Assembly (NCBI GenBank): GCA_017744755.1
Contig: JAGIAU010000159.1
Location: 1-5,143, forward strand
DNA length: 5,143 nucleotides
Reading direction: 5' to 3'
From: Microbacteriaceae bacterium
Lineage (GTDB): Bacteria; Actinomycetota; Actinomycetes; Actinomycetales; Microbacteriaceae
Below the pieces are notes generated by a model, which was given only the letters and a program-made list of their open reading frames with translations, was not told where the DNA came from and ran no database searches. Shown in pieces: positions 1 through 5,133 of this stretch. The first letter of the stretch is position 1, and the number at the start of each line of letters is the position of its first letter. A program made the position numbers and the translations under genes.

Positions 1-261
1 GGGCATGAGCCAGGACATGATCGTGCACAGGTGCAGCGGCAGGTTCTGGAAGGGCGGGAACGTCGTCTCCGGAGCCGGCTGGACCAGGTACGCCACGTTG
101 AACGCGATGGAGAAGCCGAGGTTCAGCACGGCGAGGCCGAGCAGCCACCAGCGCTTCGTCTGCCGGGCTCGGTGCCGAAGGAGGAAGTGGACCCCGATGC
201 CCGCGGCGGCGACCGTGATGACCAGGAACGCCCACGGCCATGTCAACGGAGCGACGACCAT
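1..261 (-). CDS. YwaF/TIGR02206-type integral membrane protein, N-terminal part (runs off window)
   Basis: The first 87 codons of a membrane protein are present; the rest lies beyond the left edge. Two hydrophobic segments are visible, at about residues 8-28 and 38-61, separated by a basic loop (RHRARQTKR). The third segment begins with LPLHLCTIMSWLM at 74-86. The LPLHLC signature at the start of a helix is what I recognise from the YwaF / TP0381 family of small multi-helix membrane proteins of unknown function (usually about 230-250 residues). The ATG at 261 is preceded by a purine-rich AGAGGGGA, about 10 nt upstream, which favours this start. The gene is divergent from the GNAT gene. Family assignment is from a short signature and helix pattern, so it is moderately sure; the function is unknown. 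Confidence 0.72.
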   Translation of the reverse strand, partial: MVVAPLTWPWAFLVITVAAAGIGVHFLLRHRARQTKRWWLLGLAVLNLGFSIAFNVAYLVQPAPETTFPPFQNLPLHLCTIMSWLMP

Positions 262-313
262 CCCCCGCAATCCCCTCTCGCCCGCGCCCCATCGCGCGAG
301 CGCATGTGCCGCG

Positions 314-319
314 AGTGTA
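314..319 (-). promoter_or_regulatory. Candidate -10 box for the YwaF-type gene
   Basis: On the minus strand this reads TACACT, a good match to the actinobacterial TANNNT -10 box. It would give a leader of roughly 45 nt before the ATG at 261. No convincing -35 element is seen 16-18 bp upstream, so this rests on the hexamer and its position alone. Confidence 0.35.
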
Positions 320-327
320 GCCGACAG

Positions 328-356
328 GTGACGTCGTCGGCGGGCGCCAGTACCCT
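328..356 (+). promoter_or_regulatory. Promoter of the GNAT-ATL pair, probably leaderless
   Basis: A GTGACG -35-like hexamer (328-333) is followed by a 17-bp spacer and the -10 box TACCCT (351-356). The ATG at 363 begins exactly 6 nt after the -10 box, where transcription would be expected to start. No Shine-Dalgarno sequence precedes that ATG. This is the standard geometry of leaderless genes in actinobacteria. The match is seen directly; promoter activity and the transcription start are inferred. Confidence 0.55.
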
Positions 357-362
357 GTGACC

Positions 363-815
363 ATGTCCCCCCTCCGTCTCGAAGAGCTGTCCGCCGCCAC
401 CGCGGTCGCAGCGAACTCCCTGACGCTGCGCGCCGGCCAGGACCAGTACGTCACGCCGCCGACCTACTCGATCGCGGACTCATACACCGATCCGCTCGCC
501 TCCTGGCCACGGGTCGTGCTCGACGGGGACGAGGTCGTGGGCTTCATCCGCGGGAACTTCTCGCCGGACGACGCGCAGGAGGAGTTCCGCGCCGCGGTCA
601 TCAAGGTGACCGTCGCGGGCGAGCACCAGGGACGCGGCATCGGCACGTTCGCCATCCGCGCGCTCGCGGGCGAGGCGAAGTCGCGCGGCTTCGACCGCGT
701 GACGGCGGTCTGGGAGCCCGGCGAGGCGGGACCGGACGAGTTCTTCCGCGCGGTCGGCTTCGTCGTCGTCCGCGAGACCCGCTACGGGGAGAACTTCGGG
801 GTCCTCGCCCTGTGA
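363..815 (+). CDS. GNAT family N-acetyltransferase, spermidine/diamine acetyltransferase-like
   Basis: A 150-residue single-domain acetyltransferase that transfers the acetyl group of acetyl-CoA to an amine, in the cytoplasm. The acetyl-CoA pyrophosphate loop is QGRGIG at 89-94 (Q-x-x-G-x-G), following the beta strand AVIKVTVAGEH. The C-terminal FFRAVGF (127-133) is the usual motif B region. The N-terminal stretch Q-D-Q-Y-V-T-P-P-x-Y-S-I-A-D-S-Y (26-41), followed by a WPRVVLDGDEVVGFI strand, resembles the BltD-type diamine/spermidine acetyltransferases (compare their FVAPNxYSIAEA pattern), so a polyamine substrate is plausible but inferred. I chose the ATG at 363 over the GTG at 357 because it sits 6 nt after a TACCCT -10 box with no ribosome site, a leaderless layout. 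It overlaps the next gene by 4 bp (GTGA), so the two are probably translationally coupled. GNAT membership is certain, substrate is not. Confidence 0.9.
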   Translation: MSPLRLEELSAATAVAANSLTLRAGQDQYVTPPTYSIADSYTDPLASWPRVVLDGDEVVGFIRGNFSPDDAQEEFRAAVIKVTVAGEHQGRGIGTFAIRALAGEAKSRGFDRVTAVWEPGEAGPDEFFRAVGFVVVRETRYGENFGVLAL

Positions 816-1186
816 GCCCTGGCCCCCTGAGCGAGCGGAGCGAGTCGAAGGGCGCCGTCCCCGAGCTCCTCGAGTCCGTCTTCACCCACGACGCCTTCGT
901 CGAGGCCGTCATCTCGGTCGTCGAGACGATCCCGCCGGGCCGCGTGATGGCCTACGGCGAGGTCGCGGCCGCGGTCGGCTCCCGTGCGGCCCGTGCCGTC
1001 GGCCGGATCATGGCGCACAGCGGCGGCGAGCTGCCGTGGTGGCGCGTCGTCTATGCCGACGGCCACCTGCTCCCCGGCTACGAGGCGCAGGCGCTCGCCC
1101 AGTACGCGATCGAGGGGACGCCCCTCACCCCGGGCGGCGCCGCGATCGACATGCGCCGTGCCCGCTGGAGCCCGGGCGCGCCCTGA
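812..1186 (+). CDS. Alkyltransferase-like (ATL) protein, MGMT family without the acceptor cysteine
   Basis: A 124-residue protein corresponding to the DNA-binding C-terminal domain of O6-alkylguanine-DNA alkyltransferase. Family landmarks: PPGRVMAYGEVA (41-52, including the Tyr equivalent to the nucleotide-flipping Tyr48), the arginine-finger region SRAARAVGRIM (57-67, Arg61), and PWWRVV (75-80), which replaces the PCHRVV active site. With Trp in place of the methyl-accepting Cys, and Trp also replacing His, it cannot carry out alkyl transfer. Known ATL proteins bind and flag O6-alkylguanine for nucleotide excision repair, which is the likely role. The start is GTG in a 4-bp overlap with the GNAT gene; no other ATG/GTG/TTG exists before the conserved domain. 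The N-terminal 25 residues are outside the domain and are partly encoded by a repeat (825-852). It ends 9 bp from the convergent regulator gene. Confidence 0.9.
   Translation: MSPGPLSERSESKGAVPELLESVFTHDAFVEAVISVVETIPPGRVMAYGEVAAAVGSRAARAVGRIMAHSGGELPWWRVVYADGHLLPGYEAQALAQYAIEGTPLTPGGAAIDMRRARWSPGAP
825..852 (+). repeat. REP-like short repeat with CCCT...AGGG ends, inside the ATL 5' end
   Basis: This 28-bp stretch begins CCCTGAGCGAG and ends CGAGTCGAAGGG, with an internal GAGCGAG direct repeat and complementary 4-bp ends (CCCT/AGGG). It resembles, from memory, a short imperfectly palindromic element (core CCTGAGCG...TCGAAGG) scattered through many bacterial genomes, mostly between genes. Here it is translated as LSERSESKG at residues 6-14 of the ATL protein. 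Only one copy lies in this window, so its repetitive nature is recall, not observation. Confidence 0.5.
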
Positions 1187-1195
1187 GCCGCGGCC

Positions 1196-1936
1196 CTAGA
1201 AGGTCGCCGTGACCTCGATGTCGCCGAGGTCCAATCGCTTCTGGAACTCCTGCCGCGAGGTGTCGATGTGCAGGCGCATCGCCTCGGTCGCGTCATGCGA
1301 GTTCCCGGCGAGGATCGCGCGGTAGATGACCTCGTGGCCGTGGTAGCTCGCGACCTTGATGAATCCGAGCCGCATGAGGTCGAGCGCGCCGATCACCTCC
1401 ATGCGCGCGTCCTCGATGTGCTCGATGAGCACCTCGTTGTCGGTCGCGTAGGCGATCGCGAGGTGGAACGCCGTGTCGGCGTTCCGCGCCTGGACGGGGT
1501 CCGTCGCCTCGAGGATGCCGCGCTGCGCCGCCGCCATCGCGCCGAGGTCGGCCTGTGTCCGGCGATGCGCGGCGAGCCCCGCCGCCCCCGACTCGAGGAC
1601 CGCGCGGTACTCCGTGAACCGGACGAGCGCGAGCGGGTCGGTCTGCAGCTCCTTGGCGAGCAGCGTGCGGTTCGCGTCCGGCTCCCGCAGCACGATCTCG
1701 CCGCTCGGGCCCGCGACGAGCATGCCGTGCGAGTGCAGCTCGGTGAGCACCCGCTCGATCATGCCGACGTCGACGGCGAAGCGCGCGGCGAGCTGCTCGG
1801 GACGCGGCAGGCGCTGGCCGGCGAGGATCCGCCCGAGGGCGAGCTCGCGACGGATCGCGTTCAGGATCCCGGACTCGTGGCGGTCGCGGCGCACGACCGC
1901 GCGGGTCAGGTCGGCCTCGGGAATGAAGACGTTCAT
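1196..1936 (-). CDS. FadR-type GntR transcriptional regulator (wHTH + FCD domain)
   Basis: A 246-residue cytoplasmic DNA-binding regulator. Residues about 20-87 form a winged helix (ILNAIRRELALGRILAGQRLP, then LAARFAVDVGMIERVLTELHSHGML and a short wing ending EIVLREPD). Residues about 104-235 form an all-helical FCD domain. Its probable metal ligands are Asp154 and His158 (NADTAFHLAIA), His201 (GHEVIY) and His223 (AMRLHID), the set typical of FCD proteins that bind small organic acids. The recognition helix lacks the usual S-R-x-x-V-R-E-A-L pattern, so its operator may be unusual. I prefer the ATG at 1936 over an in-frame GTG at 1954 because the protein begins MNVFIPEADL and a GGGG lies about 8 nt upstream; the extra residues (MKWGHR) carry no domain. 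It is convergent with the ATL gene and follows the ddaH-like gene on the same strand after 115 bp. The ligand and targets cannot be told from sequence. Confidence 0.88.
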   Translation of the reverse strand: MNVFIPEADLTRAVVRRDRHESGILNAIRRELALGRILAGQRLPRPEQLAARFAVDVGMIERVLTELHSHGMLVAGPSGEIVLREPDANRTLLAKELQTDPLALVRFTEYRAVLESGAAGLAAHRRTQADLGAMAAAQRGILEATDPVQARNADTAFHLAIAYATDNEVLIEHIEDARMEVIGALDLMRLGFIKVASYHGHEVIYRAILAGNSHDATEAMRLHIDTSRQEFQKRLDLGDIEVTATF

Positions 1937-1938
1937 GC

Positions 1939-1955
1939 GGTGACCCCACTTCACC
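1939..1955. promoter_or_regulatory. 17-bp inverted repeat before the GntR-family gene, possible autoregulatory operator
   Basis: A perfect 5-bp inverted repeat GGTGA-N7-TCACC lies 2 bp upstream of the regulator ATG. A 17-bp dyad is the size bound by FadR-type dimers, and such regulators often repress their own gene. The arms are short and there is no second copy in the window, so this is tentative. The rest of the 1956-2051 gap shows only a weak 5-bp GC hairpin (2012-2026) and no clear promoter. Confidence 0.3.
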
Positions 1956-2051
1956 CGGTTCGCAGTCAGGGGGAGCTGCTACCCGGGATCATGGAAGCAC
2001 GCGCTCGTTTCCCCCGTGTTGCGGGGATTTCACGGTCCCGTCACGTCCTGC

Positions 2052-2810
2052 TCAGGATCGGATGCGGACCGAGAGGCAGGTGACGCAGCCCTCGAGCTTC
2101 TCGAACTCGCTCACCGCAGCGGTCACGACCCGATAGCCGAGGTCGGCGAGCAGCTCGGCGGTGCGCGGCGCGGAGGCGGACAGCAGCACCGTGCCGGCGT
2201 CGAGCACGACGACCGCGGCGCCCTCCGGCTCCGGCACCGGCAGGAAGCGGTCGAAGATCCGCGGGTCGTCGACGAACGGCTCCCAGCCGATCACGGTGCC
2301 GTCCGGCAGCGCCGTCACCGCCGACTTGAGATGCAGCGCCTTCGTCATCGGCACGGCGACGACGGTCCAGCCGCGCGGGGCCAGGAGGGCGCGGAGCTGC
2401 GCGATGCCCTGGGCGTTCGTCCGCCCGCCCCTCCCGACGTAGGCGGTCCGGCCGATCTTGAGGATGTCGCCGCCGTCGAGCGTGCCGGGCGCCTCGATGC
2501 GCAGCAGCTCGAGCCCGAGGCCCTCGACGACCCCCGCGACGGCCGCGGTCTCCGGCTTCCGACTGTCGGCCCCCGGCAGCGTCAGCACGGCGACGTCGCC
2601 GAACACGACGACGGTGTCCTCGATGAACACGCTGTCGGGGAGCTCCGGGGCCGCCGGGACGTGCACCGCCTCGAAGCCGTGCGCCTGGAGGATCCCGACG
2701 TAGTCGGACCACTGGCGCCGGGCGAGCTCGATGTCGACGGGGGAACGCTCGATGTGCGTCACCTCGCCGTCGGCGAGCAGCGGCGAGGTGGGTCGGACGA
2801 GGACGCGCAT
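2052..2810 (-). CDS. Dimethylargininase (DDAH) family amidinohydrolase
   Basis: A complete 252-residue member of the guanidine-modifying pentein superfamily. DDAH hydrolyses N-omega-methylated arginines to citrulline and methylamines in the cytoplasm. Motifs: DSVFIEDTVVV (59-69, acidic residues Glu64/Asp65), LDGGDIL (111-117), GRTNAQG (129-135), the catalytic His in KALHLKSAVT (His160), and the catalytic Cys in GCVTCLSVRI. Cys245 aligns with Cys274 of human DDAH1, whose local sequence is LLTCCSV; Cys242 is extra. Length fits bacterial DDAH (about 250-260), so the gene looks intact and active. The ATG at 2810 has an ideal GGAGG 6 nt upstream. It follows purH by 17 bp on the same strand and is probably transcribed with it. 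Substrate is inferred from family; a related guanidino compound or arginine itself is possible. Confidence 0.9.
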   Translation of the reverse strand: MRVLVRPTSPLLADGEVTHIERSPVDIELARRQWSDYVGILQAHGFEAVHVPAAPELPDSVFIEDTVVVFGDVAVLTLPGADSRKPETAAVAGVVEGLGLELLRIEAPGTLDGGDILKIGRTAYVGRGGRTNAQGIAQLRALLAPRGWTVVAVPMTKALHLKSAVTALPDGTVIGWEPFVDDPRIFDRFLPVPEPEGAAVVVLDAGTVLLSASAPRTAELLADLGYRVVTAAVSEFEKLEGCVTCLSVRIRS

Positions 2811-2822
2811 CGGAGGCCTCCG
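2811..2822 (-). promoter_or_regulatory. Ribosome binding site of the ddaH-like gene inside a 12-bp palindrome
   Basis: CGGAGGCCTCCG is a perfect 12-bp palindrome ending immediately before the ATG. Its minus-strand GGAGG (2817-2821) is the Shine-Dalgarno sequence at 6-nt spacing, and the other half is a complementary CCTCC. The site decides the start codon and could fold weakly on itself (4-bp stem, GGCC loop). Confidence 0.75.
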
Positions 2823-2827
2823 CGGGA

Positions 2828-4417
2828 TCAGTGGAAGAAGTGGCGCTCCCCGGTGAAGAACATCGTCACGCCGCGGGAGGCCGCGCAGGCGATGACCTCC
2901 TCGTCGCGGACGGAGCCGCCGGGCTGCACGATCGCCTTCACGCCCGCCTCGATGAGGATCTGCGTGCCGTCCGCGAAGGGGAAGAACGCGTCGCTCGCGG
3001 CGACCGAGCCCTCCGAGCGGGCGCCCGCGCGGGAGACGGCGAGCCGACAGGAGTCGACGCGGTTGACCTGGCCCATGCCGATGCCGACGGCGGCGCCGCC
3101 GCTCGCGAGCAGGATCGCGTTCGACTTGACGGCGCGGACCGCACGCCAGGCGAACTCGAGATCCGCGAGGGTCTGCTCGTCCGCGGCCTCGCCCGAGACG
3201 AGGTCCCACGCCGTCGCCGGCGCGAAGTGCTGATCGGCCTGCTGCACGAGCAGCCCGCCGGAGACCTGGCGGATCTCGACCGCCGGGCTCGTGAAGCCCT
3301 GCGGGAGCTCGAGCAGGCGCAGATTCCGCTTCGCTTGCAGCACCTCGAGGGCGTCGGGGTCGAAGCCGGGGGCCGCGACGACCTCGGTGAAGATCGGGGC
3401 GATCGACTCCGCGGTCGCACGGTCGACGACGCGGTTGGTGGCGATGACGCCGCCGAACGCGGAGACCGGGTCGCACTCGTGCGCGAGGCGGTGCGCCTCG
3501 GCGAGGGTCGGCGCGGTGGCGATGCCGCACGGGTTCGCGTGCTTGATGATCGCGACGGCGGGACCCGCGTGGTCGAAGGCGGCGCGGACGGCCGCGTCGG
3601 CGTCGACGTAGTTGTTGTAGCTCATCTCCTTGCCGCCGAGCTGACGGGCCTGGGCGATGCCGGGGCGGCCGGAGTTCTGCGCGTAGATCGCGGCCGACTG
3701 GTGCGCGTTCTCCCCGTAGCGCAGCGTCGCCTCACGCGACCAGGTCGCGCCCATCCAGGCCGGGAAGACCGACGAGCCCTCATCGGGCGCGACGACGCTG
3801 CCGATCCAGGAGGCGACGGCGACGTCGTACTGCGCCGTGTGGCGGAACGCGTCGCGCGCGAGCCCCTGCCGCTGCGCGAGCGTCGTGCCGCCGGCCGCGA
3901 GCGCGGCGACGATCTCGCCGTAGCGGGCCGGATCGGTGACGACCGCGACGTTCGGGTGGTTCTTCGCGGCGGCGCGGACCATGGCGGGACCGCCGATGTC
4001 GATCTGCTCGACGACGGCGCCCGGACCCGCACCCGCGGCGACGGTCTGCACGAAGGGGTAGAGGTTGACGACGACGAGCTCGTAGGGCGCGATGCCGAAC
4101 TCGGCGAGCTCCCGCTCGTGCCGCTCGAGCCGCAGGTCCGCGAGGAGACCGGAGTGCACGCCCGGGTGGAGGGTGCGAACGCGCCCGTCGAGGTGCTCCG
4201 GGTAGCCGGTCACCTCCTGCACCTGCGTGACCGGGAGGCCGGCGTCGGCGATCGCCGCGCCCGTGCCGCCCGTCGAGACGATCTCGACGCCGGCCTCGAC
4301 GAGGGCGCGGGCGAGGTCGATGAGCCCGGTCTTGTCGCTCACGGCGACGAGCGCGCGCCGGATCGGGACGAGGTCGCGTTCGCGGTACTCGGACGGGTCG
4401 ATGGCGGGGCCGGACAT
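2828..4417 (-). CDS. purH: Bifunctional AICAR formyltransferase / IMP cyclohydrolase
   Basis: This 529-residue enzyme catalyses the last two steps of de novo IMP synthesis: formylation of AICAR with 10-formyl-THF, then ring closure to IMP. The N-terminal MGS-like cyclohydrolase domain (about 20-160) shows VAVSDKTGL (24-32), VSTGGTG (47-53) and GRVRTLHPGVH (78-88). The C-terminal transformylase domain shows LRYGENAHQ (232-240), KEMSYNNYVDADAA (263-276), the catalytic Lys292-His293 in IIKHANPCG, SAFGGVIATNR (319-329), VKSNAI (430-435), GIGMGQVNRVDS (445-456), ASDAFFPFADG (474-484) and QPGGSVRDEE (498-507). It ends in the typical FFTGERHFFH. The length is normal, with a slightly long N-terminal tail of about 19 residues. 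The ATG lies 8 bp after the purN stop, and its ribosome site lies in the purN 3' end. All hallmark residues are present, so the call is secure. Confidence 0.98.
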   Translation of the reverse strand: MSGPAIDPSEYRERDLVPIRRALVAVSDKTGLIDLARALVEAGVEIVSTGGTGAAIADAGLPVTQVQEVTGYPEHLDGRVRTLHPGVHSGLLADLRLERHERELAEFGIAPYELVVVNLYPFVQTVAAGAGPGAVVEQIDIGGPAMVRAAAKNHPNVAVVTDPARYGEIVAALAAGGTTLAQRQGLARDAFRHTAQYDVAVASWIGSVVAPDEGSSVFPAWMGATWSREATLRYGENAHQSAAIYAQNSGRPGIAQARQLGGKEMSYNNYVDADAAVRAAFDHAGPAVAIIKHANPCGIATAPTLAEAHRLAHECDPVSAFGGVIATNRVVDRATAESIAPIFTEVVAAPGFDPDALEVLQAKRNLRLLELPQGFTSPAVEIRQVSGGLLVQQADQHFAPATAWDLVSGEAADEQTLADLEFAWRAVRAVKSNAILLASGGAAVGIGMGQVNRVDSCRLAVSRAGARSEGSVAASDAFFPFADGTQILIEAGVKAIVQPGGSVRDEEVIACAASRGVTMFFTGERHFFH

Positions 4418-4425
4418 GGGGCGTT

Positions 4426-5034
4426 CTACCTTTCGGGGGCGGCCGCCGGACGCGGCTCGGGAAGCTGGAGCGAGCCGTCCGCGATGCGGCGGACGACGTC
4501 GATGAGCAGGCGGCGCTCGACGGGCTTGATGCGCTCGTGCAGCGTCGACTCGGTGTCGCCGGGGAGCACGGGCACGCGCTCCTGGACGAGGACCGGGCCC
4601 GTGTCGACGCCGGAGTCGACGACGATGACGGAGGCGCCGGTCTGCGTGACGCCGGCCGCGAGCGCGTCCCGCACGCCGTGCGCGCCGGGGAACTCGGGCA
4701 GGTACGCGGGGTGCGTGTTCAGGAGCGCGGGGGCGAGCGCGTCGACGACGACGGGCGGCACGAGGCGCATGAACCCGCTCAGCACAGTGAGGTCCGGCGA
4801 CCACGCGCGGACCTGCGCGAGCAGCTCCGCGCCCCAGGCGTCCCGGTCGGGGAACGCGCCGAGCGGGACGACGAAGCCCGGGATCCCGCGCTCCTCCGCG
4901 AACGCGAGTCCGTCCGCCTCGACGTCGGCGCCGACCGCGACGACACGCGCGGGGTAGTCCGGCTCGTCGGCGGCCTCGAGGAGCGCTCGGAGGTTCGTGC
5001 CGGCGCCGGAGATCAGCACGACGACGCGGAGCAC
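4426..5034 (-). CDS. purN: Phosphoribosylglycinamide formyltransferase (GAR transformylase)
   Basis: A 202-residue folate-dependent enzyme that moves the formyl group from 10-formyl-THF to GAR in step three of purine synthesis. The N-terminal phosphate-binding motif is VLISGAGTNLRALLEA (6-21). The catalytic triad is Asn106 and His108 in LLNTHPAYLPEFPGAHG and Asp144 in DSGVDTGPVLVQ. LSGFMRL (85-91) and the C-terminal LHERIKPVERRLL (165-177) are also typical. The last 12 or so residues (LPEPRPAAAPER) form a Pro/Ala-rich tail. The start is GTG at 5034: the protein then begins MLRVVVLISGAG, where the family begins, and a TAGGGT -10 box ends 6 nt upstream with no ribosome site, suggesting leaderless translation. 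It is the first gene of the purN-purH-ddaH-like operon. Confidence 0.97.
   Translation of the reverse strand: MLRVVVLISGAGTNLRALLEAADEPDYPARVVAVGADVEADGLAFAEERGIPGFVVPLGAFPDRDAWGAELLAQVRAWSPDLTVLSGFMRLVPPVVVDALAPALLNTHPAYLPEFPGAHGVRDALAAGVTQTGASVIVVDSGVDTGPVLVQERVPVLPGDTESTLHERIKPVERRLLIDVVRRIADGSLQLPEPRPAAAPER
4429..4434 (-). promoter_or_regulatory. Ribosome binding site of purH, embedded in the last codons of purN
   Basis: On the minus strand this reads GAAAGG, 11 nt before the purH ATG. It forms the last two sense codons (Glu-Arg) of purN, immediately before its TAG. This ties purH translation to the end of purN and supports the chosen purH start. Confidence 0.6.
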
Positions 5035-5040
5035 GCACCA

Positions 5041-5046
5041 ACCCTA
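5041..5046 (-). promoter_or_regulatory. -10 box of the purN operon, leaderless geometry
   Basis: The minus strand reads TAGGGT, fitting TANNNT, and the purN GTG begins exactly 6 nt later. This is the same geometry as the GNAT promoter at the other end of the window. No good -35 match is seen (the hexamer at 17-bp spacing is AGCGGG), so another activator or an extended element may be used. Confidence 0.5.
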
Positions 5047-5071
5047 CTCGGGTCCCCTCCGCCCCCGCTGG

Positions 5072-5101
5072 GCCGTCCGTTCCGGCCGCCCCGCCGTCCG
5101 T
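5072..5101. repeat. Two 9-bp direct repeats 21 bp apart upstream of purN
   Basis: GCCGTCCGT occurs at 5072-5080 and again at 5093-5101. The 21-bp period is two turns of the helix, so both copies face the same side of the DNA. They lie 26 bp and more upstream of the purN -10 box, where an activator or repressor could bind. In such GC-rich sequence chance is a real alternative. Confidence 0.4.
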
Positions 5102-5108
5102 ACGTTCT

Positions 5109-5133
5109 CCCCCCCCCCCCCCCCCCCCCCCCC
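5109..5133. repeat. Homopolymer tract of 25 C at the window end
   Basis: Twenty-five consecutive C residues are followed by a pyrimidine-only tail of C and T to the end (5134-5143). The tract begins about 75 bp upstream of the purN start. Either it is a sequencing/assembly artefact at a contig edge or a true slippage-prone tract. The abrupt change from normal mixed sequence to pure C favours artefact. Confidence 0.85.

Noticed and set aside
5..360. Two overlapping plus-strand open frames over the left edge
   Set aside because: They are Arg/Pro/Ser-rich shadows; the minus-strand frame gives a coherent membrane protein with helices and an LPLHLC motif.
357..362. GTG at 357 as the start of the GNAT gene
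   Set aside because: It lies between the -10 box and the expected transcription start, and adds only two residues (Met-Thr) outside any conserved part. The ATG at 363 fits better.
2012..2026. Hairpin CCCCG-TGTTG-CGGGG between the ddaH-like gene and the regulator, a possible terminator of the purine operon
   Set aside because: The stem is only 5 bp and in the minus-strand transcript it is followed by GAAACG, with no U-run. Too weak to call a terminator.
1268..2083. A 271-codon plus-strand open frame opposite the regulator
   Set aside because: It mirrors the regulator gene; the sequence is Arg/Glu/Val-rich with no recognisable domain.
2016..3233. A 405-codon plus-strand open frame opposite the ddaH-like gene and the purH 3' end
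   Set aside because: Low-complexity translation, no ribosome site, and it lies opposite conserved catalytic motifs of real genes.
2811..3530. The ddaH-like reading frame stays open upstream to 3530
   Set aside because: This upstream part is an out-of-frame reading of purH. The DDAH protein clearly begins at the ATG at 2810, which has its own GGAGG.
2831..4957. A 708-codon open frame on the plus strand opposite purH and purN
   Set aside because: It is the antisense shadow of two securely identified genes. Its translation is rich in Arg, Asp, Gly and Ala with no motif, as expected from GC-biased third positions.
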